The translations under genes and the position numbers were made by a program. A DNA stretch of 64,000 bases from Aldehydirespirator sp965117015 (GTDB lineage Bacteria; Actinomycetota; Acidimicrobiia; Acidimicrobiales; Aldehydirespiratoraceae): contig OZ220747.1 in assembly GCA_965117015.1 (NCBI GenBank), positions 310,001 through 374,000 of the forward strand. Reading direction: 5' to 3'. Shown piece by piece: positions 27,707 to 35,948 of this stretch. Each line of letters opens with the position of its first letter. The stretch's first letter is position 1. The notes beneath the pieces are model-generated. The model made no database searches, was not told the DNA's origin, and saw nothing but the letters and a program-made list of their open reading frames with translations.

Positions 27707-29338
27707 ATGACTGGGGCGCGGGCGCTGGCCGCCATCGATGTGGGCACCAACTCCGTGCACATGGTGATCGCCCGGCCCGTGCCCGGCGGATCACCCGAGG
27801 TCCTAGCCCGCGAGCGCGTGCCGGTGCGCCTCGGCACCGGCGGCGACGACATGAAGCTGTTGATGCCCGACGCCGTCGAGCGGGCCGTTGCCGCGCTGGT
27901 GGAGTTCCGCCATATCGCCGACGCCCACGACGCCGACGTGGTGGCGGTGGCCACCAGCGCCGTGCGGGAGGCCGACAATCAGGGCCAGTTCCTACGCAGG
28001 GTCCACGACGAGGCCCGCATAACGGTGGAGATCGTTTCGGGCATGGAGGAGGCCCGGCTGATCCACCTGGGCGCTATGAGCGCGGTGCCGATCGCGGGCC
28101 GGCCCCACATCGTCATCGACATCGGCGGTGGCTCCACCGAGCTGATCGTGGGCAACCACGCCCCCGCGGCGCTGGCCCGCAGCCTCAAGCTGGGCCACAT
28201 CCGCCTCACCGACCGCTTCTTCGGAGACGGCGTGATCGCCGATGGCGCGGTCAAGGCCTGCCGGCGCCACATCAAGTCGTTCGTGGCTCACGTGGCCCGG
28301 GAGGCTCGCGACATCGGTTTCGAGGTCGCAGTGGGCTGTTCGGGCACCATCGCGGCGGTGGCCGCTCTCTGCGCGGCTCGCCGCGGTGAGACGCTGCGCA
28401 CCGTGGCCAACGCCACCATCAAGCGCTCCGACCTCGACAAGGTGGTCGCCGAGCTCGTATCGAGGCCCACACCCGGCGAGCGCGCCGGTGTGCCCGGCCT
28501 GGACCCCGCCCGCCGCGACGTGATCGTGGCGGGAGCCATCCTTCTGCGGCAGCTCTTCAAGGCTCTCGGCATCGAATCGCTGGTGGTGTCGACCGGAGCG
28601 CTGCGCGAGGGTCTGCTCCTCGACCGGTTCAACCGCAGGGACCGCTCCCGCGACGACGGGCTACACCACCTCGGCGACCTCAGACGCTCCAGCGTGCTGG
28701 CCCTGGCCCGCAGCTACCACGAGGACCTGATCCACGCCGAACACGCCACCGACCTGGCCCTTGAGCTGTTCGACGAGACCGGAGCCGCGCACGGGCTCAC
28801 CATCGCCGACAGCGAATTACTGGAGGCCGCGGGCCTGCTCCACAACATCGGCCGCTTCGTGGCCAACTCCTCGCACCACAAGCACTCCTACTACCTGATC
28901 CGCAACAGCGAACGCCTCGCCGGTTTCAGCGAGAACGAACTGGAGCTGATCGCGCTGGTGGCCCGCTACCACCGCAAGAGCCGGCCGGTGTCGTCGCACC
29001 GCGAGTACACGGCGCTCAGCAAACCCGACCGCCGCCGGGTGCGAGTGCTGGCCGGGCTGCTGCGGGTGGGGATAGCGCTGGACCGCACCTACCGGAGGGC
29101 CGTCGAGCGGGTCCATGCCTCTGTAAGCGAGGAGGCGGTGACTATCGAGGTCGAGGTTGCCGCGGGCGCCGACGTGGACATCGAGCTGTTCACCGCCCGC
29201 CGCAGCGCCAATCTGCTGGCCGACGCCCTGGGACGCAGTATCGACTTCCGGGTGGTGGAGACCAGCCCGGAGCGTCAGCGCAGGAACCACCCCGCCAACG
29301 GACCGGGCGAAGCCACCACGGCCGAGTTCCCGCGCTGA
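27707..29338 (+). CDS. ppx: Ppx/GppA exopolyphosphatase with HD-type C-terminal domain
   Basis: This 543-residue ASKHA-fold phosphatase hydrolyses polyphosphate and/or pppGpp. The N-terminal phosphate loop AAIDVGTNSVHMVIA and the second loop IDIGGGSTELIVG are clear, with SVGCSG-like VGCSGTIAAV further on. The C-terminal helical part (about 320-520) has HD-like residues in LLHNIGRFVANSSHHKH. The length equals two-domain Ppx proteins. Ppx and GppA activities cannot be separated by sequence alone. Confidence 0.9.
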   Translation: MTGARALAAIDVGTNSVHMVIARPVPGGSPEVLARERVPVRLGTGGDDMKLLMPDAVERAVAALVEFRHIADAHDADVVAVATSAVREADNQGQFLRRVHDEARITVEIVSGMEEARLIHLGAMSAVPIAGRPHIVIDIGGGSTELIVGNHAPAALARSLKLGHIRLTDRFFGDGVIADGAVKACRRHIKSFVAHVAREARDIGFEVAVGCSGTIAAVAALCAARRGETLRTVANATIKRSDLDKVVAELVSRPTPGERAGVPGLDPARRDVIVAGAILLRQLFKALGIESLVVSTGALREGLLLDRFNRRDRSRDDGLHHLGDLRRSSVLALARSYHEDLIHAEHATDLALELFDETGAAHGLTIADSELLEAAGLLHNIGRFVANSSHHKHSYYLIRNSERLAGFSENELELIALVARYHRKSRPVSSHREYTALSKPDRRRVRVLAGLLRVGIALDRTYRRAVERVHASVSEEAVTIEVEVAAGADVDIELFTARRSANLLADALGRSIDFRVVETSPERQRRNHPANGPGEATTAEFPR

Positions 29339-29358
29339 GCAGCCGCTTCGGCGAGGAC

Positions 29359-30222
29359 TCAGGAGTGGGGCGCGATCACCGACTCCCCGAAGGTGGCCAG
29401 ACCCTCGGCCGTGTTGCGGAAGTAGAACACCGACGGCACCATCAGCCGCTCCACACCCCACGACTCGGCCTCCTGAATCGCCGCCGCCGGATCTTCGCCG
29501 AACAGCCCGAGATGCACTGCCGACATCTCCAGCGCTTCGGGATCGCGCCCGCAGTCGGCAGCAGTGTTGCGAGCGACATCGAGCAGGTGCGCCATGTCGC
29601 CCCCCGCCAGGAACAGACCGTCACCGACGCGCCCGGCCCGGCGGGCTGCCGCCTCGCTGTGTCCGCCGATGTGGATCGGGACCTGCCCCGCTACCGGCTT
29701 GGGATTGGAGCTGGCCCGGCGGAACGACACGAACTCGCCGTCGAATGTCACGTCGTCTTCGGCCCACACCCGGCGCATGACCTCCATGTACTCCTCAGTG
29801 CGAGGACCCCTGCGCTCCCAGGGCACATCGAGCGCATCGAACTCCTCGCGCAGCCAGCCGATGCCCACACCGAGCGTCACCCGGCCTCCCGACAGCACGT
29901 CCAGGGTGGCCACCTCCTTGGCGAAGGTGAGCGGATGACGCTCGGGAAGCAGCGAGATGCCGGTGGCCAGCCTGATGCTGGAAGTGACTGCGGCCGCGTA
30001 CCCGAGCCACACCAGGGGGTCGGGGATCGGGTTGTTGCCCGAACCGGGCATCTTGCCGTCGGGCGCGTACGGGTAGGTGGACTCGTAGCCCTCCGGGTAG
30101 AGGATGTGCTCAACCGTCCACAGCGAGTCGAACCCGGCCTCCTCGGCAGCCTGGGCCAGCAGGGCGGCGCCCTTGCCCTTCACGAACGTGCCCACATTGG
30201 CGAACGAGATGCCGAACTTCAT
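29359..30222 (-). CDS. LLM-class F420-dependent oxidoreductase (TIGR03619-like)
   Basis: This 287-residue luciferase-like TIM barrel begins MKFGISFANVGTF and has the GVGIGWLREEFDALDVPWERRG stretch typical of mycobacterial-type F420 LLM enzymes, plus an HIGGHSEAAARRAGRVGDG flavin/F420 segment. The ATG at 30222 is preceded by AAGGAGC. The upstream open frame is the shadow of the SPFH gene region. The substrate is unknown. It is convergent with ppx and divergent from the SPFH gene. Confidence 0.88.
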   Translation of the reverse strand: MKFGISFANVGTFVKGKGAALLAQAAEEAGFDSLWTVEHILYPEGYESTYPYAPDGKMPGSGNNPIPDPLVWLGYAAAVTSSIRLATGISLLPERHPLTFAKEVATLDVLSGGRVTLGVGIGWLREEFDALDVPWERRGPRTEEYMEVMRRVWAEDDVTFDGEFVSFRRASSNPKPVAGQVPIHIGGHSEAAARRAGRVGDGLFLAGGDMAHLLDVARNTAADCGRDPEALEMSAVHLGLFGEDPAAAIQEAESWGVERLMVPSVFYFRNTAEGLATFGESVIAPHS

Positions 30223-30295
30223 CTGTGCTCCTTGCTCTGCGGCTCTGCTGGCGCCGGCCCCGTCACGGTAGCCAGCGGTGCATCCGGATGACAGG

Positions 30296-31279
30296 ATGGC
30301 GGACATGACCGAGACCTCCTCCCCCTCCGATCCCGACCGTTTCTCCGGGGCCTCCCACTCCTCCTCCCCTTCTGCTGCCGGCAGTGTCGCCGAAGACTCC
30401 TCGACTCCTGCGGTTACAGCCCACCCCGCCCGTACCAAGCCGGGCTTGCTCGGAGTGCTGATCGCCCTGGTCGGACTGGTCGTGGTCGCGGCCGGAATCG
30501 TCGGCGTGGCCGCGGTGGCGTGGCCGCTGGTGTTCCTCGTACCGGTGGGCGGGATCACATTCGTGTTCGCCTGGCCGGGCCAATACCTGGTGCAGCCCAA
30601 CGAGGCCCTGGTGCTGATCCTGTTCGGCCGCTACAAGGGCACGGTGGCGACCCCGGGCTGGCACCTGGCCAACCCGTTCACCCGCATGGAGTCGCGCAAG
30701 ATCTCGCTGCGGGTGCACAACTTCACCACCAGCGTCTCCAAGGTCAACGACGCCGAGGGCAACCCCATAGAAATCTCCGCGGTGGTGGTGTGGCGGGTGG
30801 TCGACACCGCGGCCGCCGTGTTCGAGGTGGACGACTTCGAGGACTTCGTCCACGTCCAGAGCGAGACGGCCATACGCCACCTCGGGACCCAGTACCCCTA
30901 CGACGACTTCGAGGGCGACCGGGTGTCGCTGCGATCCGACCCCGACACGGTGGCGGCCACTCTGCACGCCGAGGTGCAGGACCGCCTCGACCGGGCCGGT
31001 GTGGAGGTCATCGAGACCCGGCTCAACCATCTGGCCTACGCCACCGAGATCGCCGAGGCCATGCTGCGGCGCCAGCAGGCCGCGGCGGTGGTGGCCGCCC
31101 GGCGCACCATCGTGGAGGGGGCGGTCGGCATGGTGGAGGAGGCCCTCGAGCTGCTGGCCGAGCGCTCGGTGGTCGACCTCGACGAGCAGGCCAAGGCGTC
31201 GATGGTGGCCAACCTGCTGGTGGTCCTGACCAGCGAGCAGCAGACCACACCGATCGTCAACACCGGCTCCATCCCGTAG
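30296..31279 (+). CDS. SPFH/Band-7 domain membrane protein
   Basis: This protein of about 327 residues has a Ser/Pro-rich cytoplasmic N-terminus, two close hydrophobic segments (about residues 50-95) and a Band-7 domain beginning at YLVQPNEALVLILFGRYKGT. A helical C-terminal region, AMLRRQQAAAVVAARRTIVEGA, is where the family oligomerises. SPFH proteins scaffold membrane microdomains or regulate proteases. The ATG at 30296 or 30305 is the likely start, and a GTG at 30278 is less likely. A palindromic repeat lies 12 bp beyond the stop. Confidence 0.85.
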   Translation: MADMTETSSPSDPDRFSGASHSSSPSAAGSVAEDSSTPAVTAHPARTKPGLLGVLIALVGLVVVAAGIVGVAAVAWPLVFLVPVGGITFVFAWPGQYLVQPNEALVLILFGRYKGTVATPGWHLANPFTRMESRKISLRVHNFTTSVSKVNDAEGNPIEISAVVVWRVVDTAAAVFEVDDFEDFVHVQSETAIRHLGTQYPYDDFEGDRVSLRSDPDTVAATLHAEVQDRLDRAGVEVIETRLNHLAYATEIAEAMLRRQQAAAVVAARRTIVEGAVGMVEEALELLAERSVVDLDEQAKASMVANLLVVLTSEQQTTPIVNTGSIP

Positions 31280-31290
31280 GCGTCTCCAGC

Positions 31291-31338
31291 GAATTGGCAG
31301 CCCAGAAGTCCCAAACGGGCACCCACCGCTGCCAATTC
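31291..31338. repeat. Palindromic intergenic element, copy A
   Basis: Eleven-base perfect arms GAATTGGCAGC (31291-31301) and GCTGCCAATTC (31328-31338) enclose a 26-nt loop that contains a small CCC-AAAC-GGG stem. It is 44/49 identical to copy C. It lies between the SPFH gene and the C-S lyase gene and could also end transcription. Confidence 0.85.
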
Positions 31339-31361
31339 CGGCACGGCTAGCTTGGCGGTCT

Positions 31362-32555
31362 GTGACTGGAGCCGGCGACTTGCGTCCTAACGCCTTCGAC
31401 CCCAACGTCGACACCGGGCAGAAGCGAGGCAACCGCAACGCCAAGTGGTCCAAGTACGGCGCCGAGGCACTGCCGGCGTGGGTGGCCGAACACGACTTCC
31501 GGCCCCCGCCAGCCGTGCTCGACGCCATGCGCACCACAATCGACCGGGGCGACTTCGGCTACCACGACCTGGAGGACGATGTGGGCGAGGCGTTCGCCCA
31601 GTGGGCCGGCAAGCGCTACGGCTGGAGCCCCGACCCCGATCTTGTGCACAGCTGCGTGGACGTCCTCCAGGGCGTGACCGCGGCGGTCACCGCGCTGGCC
31701 GCTCCCGGCGAGGGCGTCATCCTCACCCCGCCCATCTACCACATCTTCCTGCAGATCTGTCCCACCGCCCGGCGCCCCCAACTCGAATGGCCGATGCGCT
31801 ACGACCCGAGCCGGGGCTGGCATCTCGACCCCGACGACCTGGAAGCCCTCGTGAAGCGGGAGCCCGGCGCCCGGGTGCTGCTGTGGTGCCATCCCCACAA
31901 CCCCACCGGATGGGTACCCGACGTCGAAGTGCTCCAGCGGGTCGTGGAGCTGGCCCACGCCTACGACTTCTACGTGGTGTCCGACGAGATCCACGCCGAC
32001 CTCGTTTACCGGGACTCGTCGTCGCCGTTCGTCCCCCTGCTGTCGATCCCCGGAGCCGCCGAACGGGTGGTGACCGTCACCTCGCCGGCCAAGACGTTCT
32101 CCATTTCGGGACTGCGCTGCGCGGTGATGGCCTACGCCGACCGGGAGCTACGGCGCCGAGTGCGCCAGGCCCACCCGCCCCTGCTGCTCGGCCACGCGGC
32201 CCGCACCGGCATCGACGCCACCGTCGCGGCCTGGACGCACGGTGCCGCCTGGGTCGACGGGCTGGTGGCGCACCTGGCCCAACTACGTGACCATCTCGCA
32301 GCCCGCCTGTCCGCCGAGGCGCCCGGGGTTGTCTTCCACCGGCCCGACTCCACCTTCCTGGCCTGGCTGGATGTGTCGGCCTGCGGGCTGGGGAAGGCCC
32401 CGGCCGCCCGCCTGCTGCACGACGCCGGTGTGGCCTTGTCCGAAGGCACCGAGTTCGGGACGAACGGCGACGGCCACGTGCGCCTCAACTTCGGTACGCC
32501 GATGACCGTCCTGGACGAAGTCCTCGACCGCTTGACCCCAAGCCTGCGGCCCTAG
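31362..32555 (+). CDS. MalY/PatB-type PLP C-S beta-lyase or aminotransferase
   Basis: This 397-residue fold-type I PLP enzyme has WVAEHDFRPPPAV near the N-terminus (the MalY/PatB hallmark is W-A-x-M-D-F), HPHNPTGWV, Asp208 in VVSDEIHADL and the Schiff-base Lys244 in SPAKTFSISGL. Family members cleave cystathionine or other cysteine S-conjugates, releasing the thiol, pyruvate and ammonia. The start is a GTG. The ureohydrolase gene follows 10 bp later. Confidence 0.87.
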   Translation: MTGAGDLRPNAFDPNVDTGQKRGNRNAKWSKYGAEALPAWVAEHDFRPPPAVLDAMRTTIDRGDFGYHDLEDDVGEAFAQWAGKRYGWSPDPDLVHSCVDVLQGVTAAVTALAAPGEGVILTPPIYHIFLQICPTARRPQLEWPMRYDPSRGWHLDPDDLEALVKREPGARVLLWCHPHNPTGWVPDVEVLQRVVELAHAYDFYVVSDEIHADLVYRDSSSPFVPLLSIPGAAERVVTVTSPAKTFSISGLRCAVMAYADRELRRRVRQAHPPLLLGHAARTGIDATVAAWTHGAAWVDGLVAHLAQLRDHLAARLSAEAPGVVFHRPDSTFLAWLDVSACGLGKAPAARLLHDAGVALSEGTEFGTNGDGHVRLNFGTPMTVLDEVLDRLTPSLRP

Positions 32556-32565
32556 GGTTGAGAAC

Positions 32566-33516
32566 GTGACCGGCAATCCTCAGCCGCTCGGGGGCAACGA
32601 GATGCCCCGCTTCGCGGGGATAGCCACCTTCATGCGCCTGCCGGGACGCTCGCACCCCGAAGAACTTGATGCGGCCATCGTGGGGGTGCCGTTCGACATC
32701 GGCACCTCCAACCGGCCCGGCGCACGCTTCGGCCCCCGGGGCATCCGCGACGAGTCGGTGCTGATCCGCCCCTACAACATGGCCACCCGGGCCGCACCCT
32801 TCGACAGCCTGCGCATCGACGACACCGGAGACGTGGCCACCAACCCCTACAACCTGCTCGACTCGGTCGCCCGCATCGAAGCCCACTTCACCGAGCTGCT
32901 GTCCCACGACGTGATCACCGTGGCCCTCGGCGGCGACCACACGATCGTGCTGCCCATCCTGCGAGCCATGCGGGCCCGCCACGGACCGGTCGGGCTGGTG
33001 CATGTCGACGCCCACACCGACATCAACGACGAGATGTTCGGCGAGCGCATCGCCCACGGCACCCCGTTCCGCCGGGCGGTGGAGGAGGGCCTGCTCGACT
33101 GCTCGCGGGTGGTCCAGATCGGGATGCGGGCCACCGGCTACGCCGCCGAAGACTTCGACTGGTCGAGGGAGCAGGGCTTCCGGGTGGTGCAAGTCGAGGA
33201 ATGCTGGTACCGCTCGCTGGCCCCGCTCATGGACGAGGTGCGCGACCAGGTCGGCGGCGGCCCGGTGTACCTGAGCTTCGACATCGACGGGCTCGACCCT
33301 GCGTTCGCTCCCGGCACCGGCACCCCGGAGATCGGCGGGCTCACCACTCCCCAGGCCCTGGAGATCATCCGCGGCTGCCGGGGGCTCGATCTGGTCGGCT
33401 GCGACATGGTGGAGGTAGCGCCCATCTACGACACCTCGGGAATGACGGCCCACATTGCCGCTGATCTCGTCTACGAGATGCTCTGCGTGCTTCCCGGTGT
33501 GGAGTACCGCACCTGA
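32566..33516 (+). CDS. gbuA: Ureohydrolase, guanidinobutyrase/guanidinopropionase type (agmatinase family)
   Basis: This 316-residue Mn-dependent enzyme releases urea from a guanidino compound. Metal ligands are visible in GGDHT (His125), VDAHTD (Asp148, His150, Asp152) and SFDIDGLDP (Asp239, Asp241). The beginning QPLGGNEMPRFAGIATFMRL and the IAHGTPFRRAVEEGLLD segment match Pseudomonas GbuA/GpuA, from memory, far better than agmatinase SpeB. Products would be GABA or beta-alanine plus urea, and the class III aminotransferase two genes downstream could take either. The exact substrate is not decided by sequence. Confidence 0.85.
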   Translation: MTGNPQPLGGNEMPRFAGIATFMRLPGRSHPEELDAAIVGVPFDIGTSNRPGARFGPRGIRDESVLIRPYNMATRAAPFDSLRIDDTGDVATNPYNLLDSVARIEAHFTELLSHDVITVALGGDHTIVLPILRAMRARHGPVGLVHVDAHTDINDEMFGERIAHGTPFRRAVEEGLLDCSRVVQIGMRATGYAAEDFDWSREQGFRVVQVEECWYRSLAPLMDEVRDQVGGGPVYLSFDIDGLDPAFAPGTGTPEIGGLTTPQALEIIRGCRGLDLVGCDMVEVAPIYDTSGMTAHIAADLVYEMLCVLPGVEYRT

Positions 33517-33536
33517 GCGGTCGGTGAAGGATCAGG

Positions 33537-34574
33537 ATGCTCGTAGAGCAGGTCGAGGGGAAGTGGATCGAGGCGTTCGCGGAGACGTTCAGGCTCTGCG
33601 GGGTGACCGAGGGCGAGACCGCCGCGGTGCTCTCGGAGTCCCAGAGCCGCCCGGTGAACGTCCGGCTCGCCGACCTGGCCCTGCAGCGACTCGGCGCGCG
33701 GGTGTTCCACGTCGTCCTGACCACTCCGCCGCAGAAGGTGGCCGTGCCGGTGCGCTCCACCGGAGCCTCCGACGCCATCGGCGGGCTCGAGCCGGCGGTG
33801 GCCGCGCTGGCCGCGTCGTCGTTCGTGGCCGACTGCACCGTGGAGGGACTGCTGCACGCCCCCGAGCTGGGCGCCATCCTCGACGGCGGAGCCCGGGTCC
33901 TGATGGTGTCCAACGAGCATCCCGAGATCCTGGAGAGGCTGGTGCCGGACCCCGCGCTGAAGGGCCGGGTTCAGCAGGGAGCGGCCATGCTCGAGCAGGC
34001 CACCGAGATGCGGGTCACCTCCGCGGCCGGCACCGACTTGACCATCGACGTGTCGCAGGCCCCAGCCGCCGGGAGCTGGGGGTGCACCGACGGTCCGGGA
34101 ACCATCGCCCACTGGCCCGGCGGGCTGTGCCTGTGCTTCCCGGCCGCGGGAACCGTCAACGGCACCCTCGTGCTCGACGTCGGCGACGTGAACCTGACTT
34201 TCAAGCGGTACCTGGAGTCGCCGGTAAGGATGCGCATCACCGACGACTACATCACCGATATCTCAGGCGACGGCGTCGACGCTGCGCTCACGTCCAGCTA
34301 CCTGGCCGCCTGGGACGATCCCGACGCCTACGCCGTGTCCCACGTCGGATGGGGCATGAACCCGCTGGCCCGCTGGGACGCCATGACCATGTACGACCGC
34401 ACCCAGTTCAACGGCACCGAGCTGCGGGCCTTCGCCGGCAATTTCCTGTACTCCACCGGGGCGAACGAGACCGCCGGGCGCCACACCCTGGGCCACTTCG
34501 ACCTGCCCATGCGCAACTGCACCATCACCCTGGACGGCACGCCGGTGGTCTCCGCCGGCAAGGTGGCCTTCTAG
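33537..34574 (+). CDS. NicX-like / M29-fold metal-dependent enzyme (2,5-dihydroxypyridine dioxygenase homologue)
   Basis: This 345-residue protein resembles NicX, the 2,5-dihydroxypyridine 5,6-dioxygenase related to M29 aminopeptidases. Matching stretches include the Gly-Pro-Gly...HWP segment (His192), VSHVGWGMNPLARW (His269) and GHFDLPMRNC (His320, Asp322). The His/His/Asp set corresponds to the metal ligands described for NicX. It could open a hydroxylated N-heteroaromatic ring. No other nicotinate-pathway enzyme is adjacent, so a related but different substrate, or a peptidase-like role, remains possible. It sits 20 bp after the ureohydrolase. Confidence 0.75.
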   Translation: MLVEQVEGKWIEAFAETFRLCGVTEGETAAVLSESQSRPVNVRLADLALQRLGARVFHVVLTTPPQKVAVPVRSTGASDAIGGLEPAVAALAASSFVADCTVEGLLHAPELGAILDGGARVLMVSNEHPEILERLVPDPALKGRVQQGAAMLEQATEMRVTSAAGTDLTIDVSQAPAAGSWGCTDGPGTIAHWPGGLCLCFPAAGTVNGTLVLDVGDVNLTFKRYLESPVRMRITDDYITDISGDGVDAALTSSYLAAWDDPDAYAVSHVGWGMNPLARWDAMTMYDRTQFNGTELRAFAGNFLYSTGANETAGRHTLGHFDLPMRNCTITLDGTPVVSAGKVAF

Positions 34575-34586
34575 GCCCTCTGTCCG

Positions 34587-34634
34587 GAATTGGCAGCGGG
34601 TAGTGCCGTTTCGGGCACTTGGCGCTGCCAGTTC
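34587..34634. repeat. Palindromic intergenic element, copy B
   Basis: The arms GAATTGGCAGC (34587-34597) and GCTGCCAGTTC (34624-34634) pair with one G-U. The loop is again exactly 26 nt and contains an inner 6-bp stem, AGTGCC/GGCACT (34602-34607 and 34614-34619). It starts 12 bp after the NicX-like stop. Confidence 0.8.
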
Positions 34635-34647
34635 CCGGCCTCATCGG

Positions 34648-34695
34648 TGGATGGCAGCCCAGATGGGTGCCGTAGGCTGAGCCGGCTGCCTCACC
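34648..34695. repeat. Palindromic intergenic element, degenerate copy D
   Basis: Only the core GGCAGC (34653-34658) and GCTGCC (34685-34690) still pair, but the spacing of 26 nt is the same as in copies A-C, and the loop begins CCAGA as in copy A. It lies 13 bp after copy B and just upstream of the aminotransferase gene. Confidence 0.5.
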
Positions 34696-34719
34696 GTCGC
34701 GACCTCAGGAGCCCGTCCC

Positions 34720-35937
34720 ATGGGTAATCACGCTCTGCTCCATCCCTTCGCCCCTCCGGCCAAGCCGGAGTCCGAGATGATCAACATCGTGCGGGCGGAG
34801 GGCTCCACCCTCTACGACGATCAGGGCAACTCGTACATCGACGGCCTGGCCAGCCTCTGGTACTGCCAGATCGGTCATTCCCGCCCGGAGATGGCTGACG
34901 CGGTGGCCGCGCAGATGCGCGATCTCGCCGCCTACAACACCTTCGACCCGTTCACCAACCCGCCCGCGGCCCGGGCGGCCGAGATGGTCGCAGAACGCTC
35001 GCCCCTGACCGACGGGCGGGTGTTCTTCGGTTGCACCGGGTCGGACGCGGTGGACACCGCACTCAAGCTCGCCCGCCTCTACGCCCAGCGGACCAGCGGA
35101 GCCGAGCGCCAGGTGGTGATACGGCGAACCAACGGCTACCACGGCACCAACTTCGGCGGCACCTCCGCCCAGGGCATCGCACCCAACCGCGAGGGATGGG
35201 GCGATCTGGTCCCCCACTTCATCGAAGTGCCCAACGACGACATAGAGGTGATGGCCACCGCGTTCGCCGAGCACGGCGAGCGGGTGGCTGCGGTCATCAC
35301 CGAGCCGGTGCAGGGTGCGGGCGGGGTGTTCCCGCCGCCGGAGGGCTACCTGGCCGGGGTCCGCCGGCTGTGCGACCAGCACGGCGCCCTGCTGATCGTC
35401 GACGAGGTGATCTGCGGATTCGGCCGCACCGGCGAGTGGTTCGGTGCCCAGACGTTCGGCGTGACCCCCGACATGATGACCTTCGCCAAGGGCGTGACCT
35501 CCGGCTACCTGCCCCTTAGCGGCGTGATCGTCAGCCGCCGGGTGTGCGAGAACCTGGAGGAGCCCGGCTTCCTGCTGCGCACCGGCTACACCTACTCGGG
35601 CCATCCCACCGTGGCCGCCGCCGCCATCAAGAACCTGGAGATCATCACCGACGAGGGCCTCGTGGACCGGGCCAACCATGTGGGGGCAAAGCTCGCCGAG
35701 GGGCTCGCCGCGCTGGCCGCCGACGGGCTCATCGCGTCGTACCGCGGCGAGGGCGCGGTTCAGGCCGCAGTGCTGGACCGCCCGTCGATGGACGTGCGCA
35801 ACGACATGCTGCGCCGGGGCGTGATCGTGCGGCCCATCAACGACGTGCTGGCCCTGTGCCCGCCGCTGGTGATCACCGACGACGAGATCGGCCGGATCAT
35901 CGACACCATGGCCGAGTCCCTTCGGGCCGTCGCCTGA
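34720..35937 (+). CDS. Class III omega-amino acid aminotransferase
   Basis: This 405-residue PLP enzyme shows Asp228 (IVDEVICGFGRTG) and Lys257 (FAKGVTSGYLPL) and the omega-transaminase N-terminus HPFAPPAKPESEMINIVRAEG. It is shorter than the usual 440-460 residues, lacking part of the C-terminal region. Family substrates include beta-alanine, GABA, putrescine and taurine, with pyruvate as acceptor. Next to a guanidino-acid ureohydrolase, beta-alanine or GABA is likely. Malonate semialdehyde so formed would feed MmsA at 3959-5446. Confidence 0.88.
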   Translation: MGNHALLHPFAPPAKPESEMINIVRAEGSTLYDDQGNSYIDGLASLWYCQIGHSRPEMADAVAAQMRDLAAYNTFDPFTNPPAARAAEMVAERSPLTDGRVFFGCTGSDAVDTALKLARLYAQRTSGAERQVVIRRTNGYHGTNFGGTSAQGIAPNREGWGDLVPHFIEVPNDDIEVMATAFAEHGERVAAVITEPVQGAGGVFPPPEGYLAGVRRLCDQHGALLIVDEVICGFGRTGEWFGAQTFGVTPDMMTFAKGVTSGYLPLSGVIVSRRVCENLEEPGFLLRTGYTYSGHPTVAAAAIKNLEIITDEGLVDRANHVGAKLAEGLAALAADGLIASYRGEGAVQAAVLDRPSMDVRNDMLRRGVIVRPINDVLALCPPLVITDDEIGRIIDTMAESLRAVA

Positions 35938-35948
35938 GGGCCGAACCG

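Noticed and set aside
35544..35948. Long N-terminal extension of the acyl-CoA dehydrogenase-like protein
   Set aside because: The region lies inside the aminotransferase gene in another frame and reads as Arg/His-rich shadow sequence.
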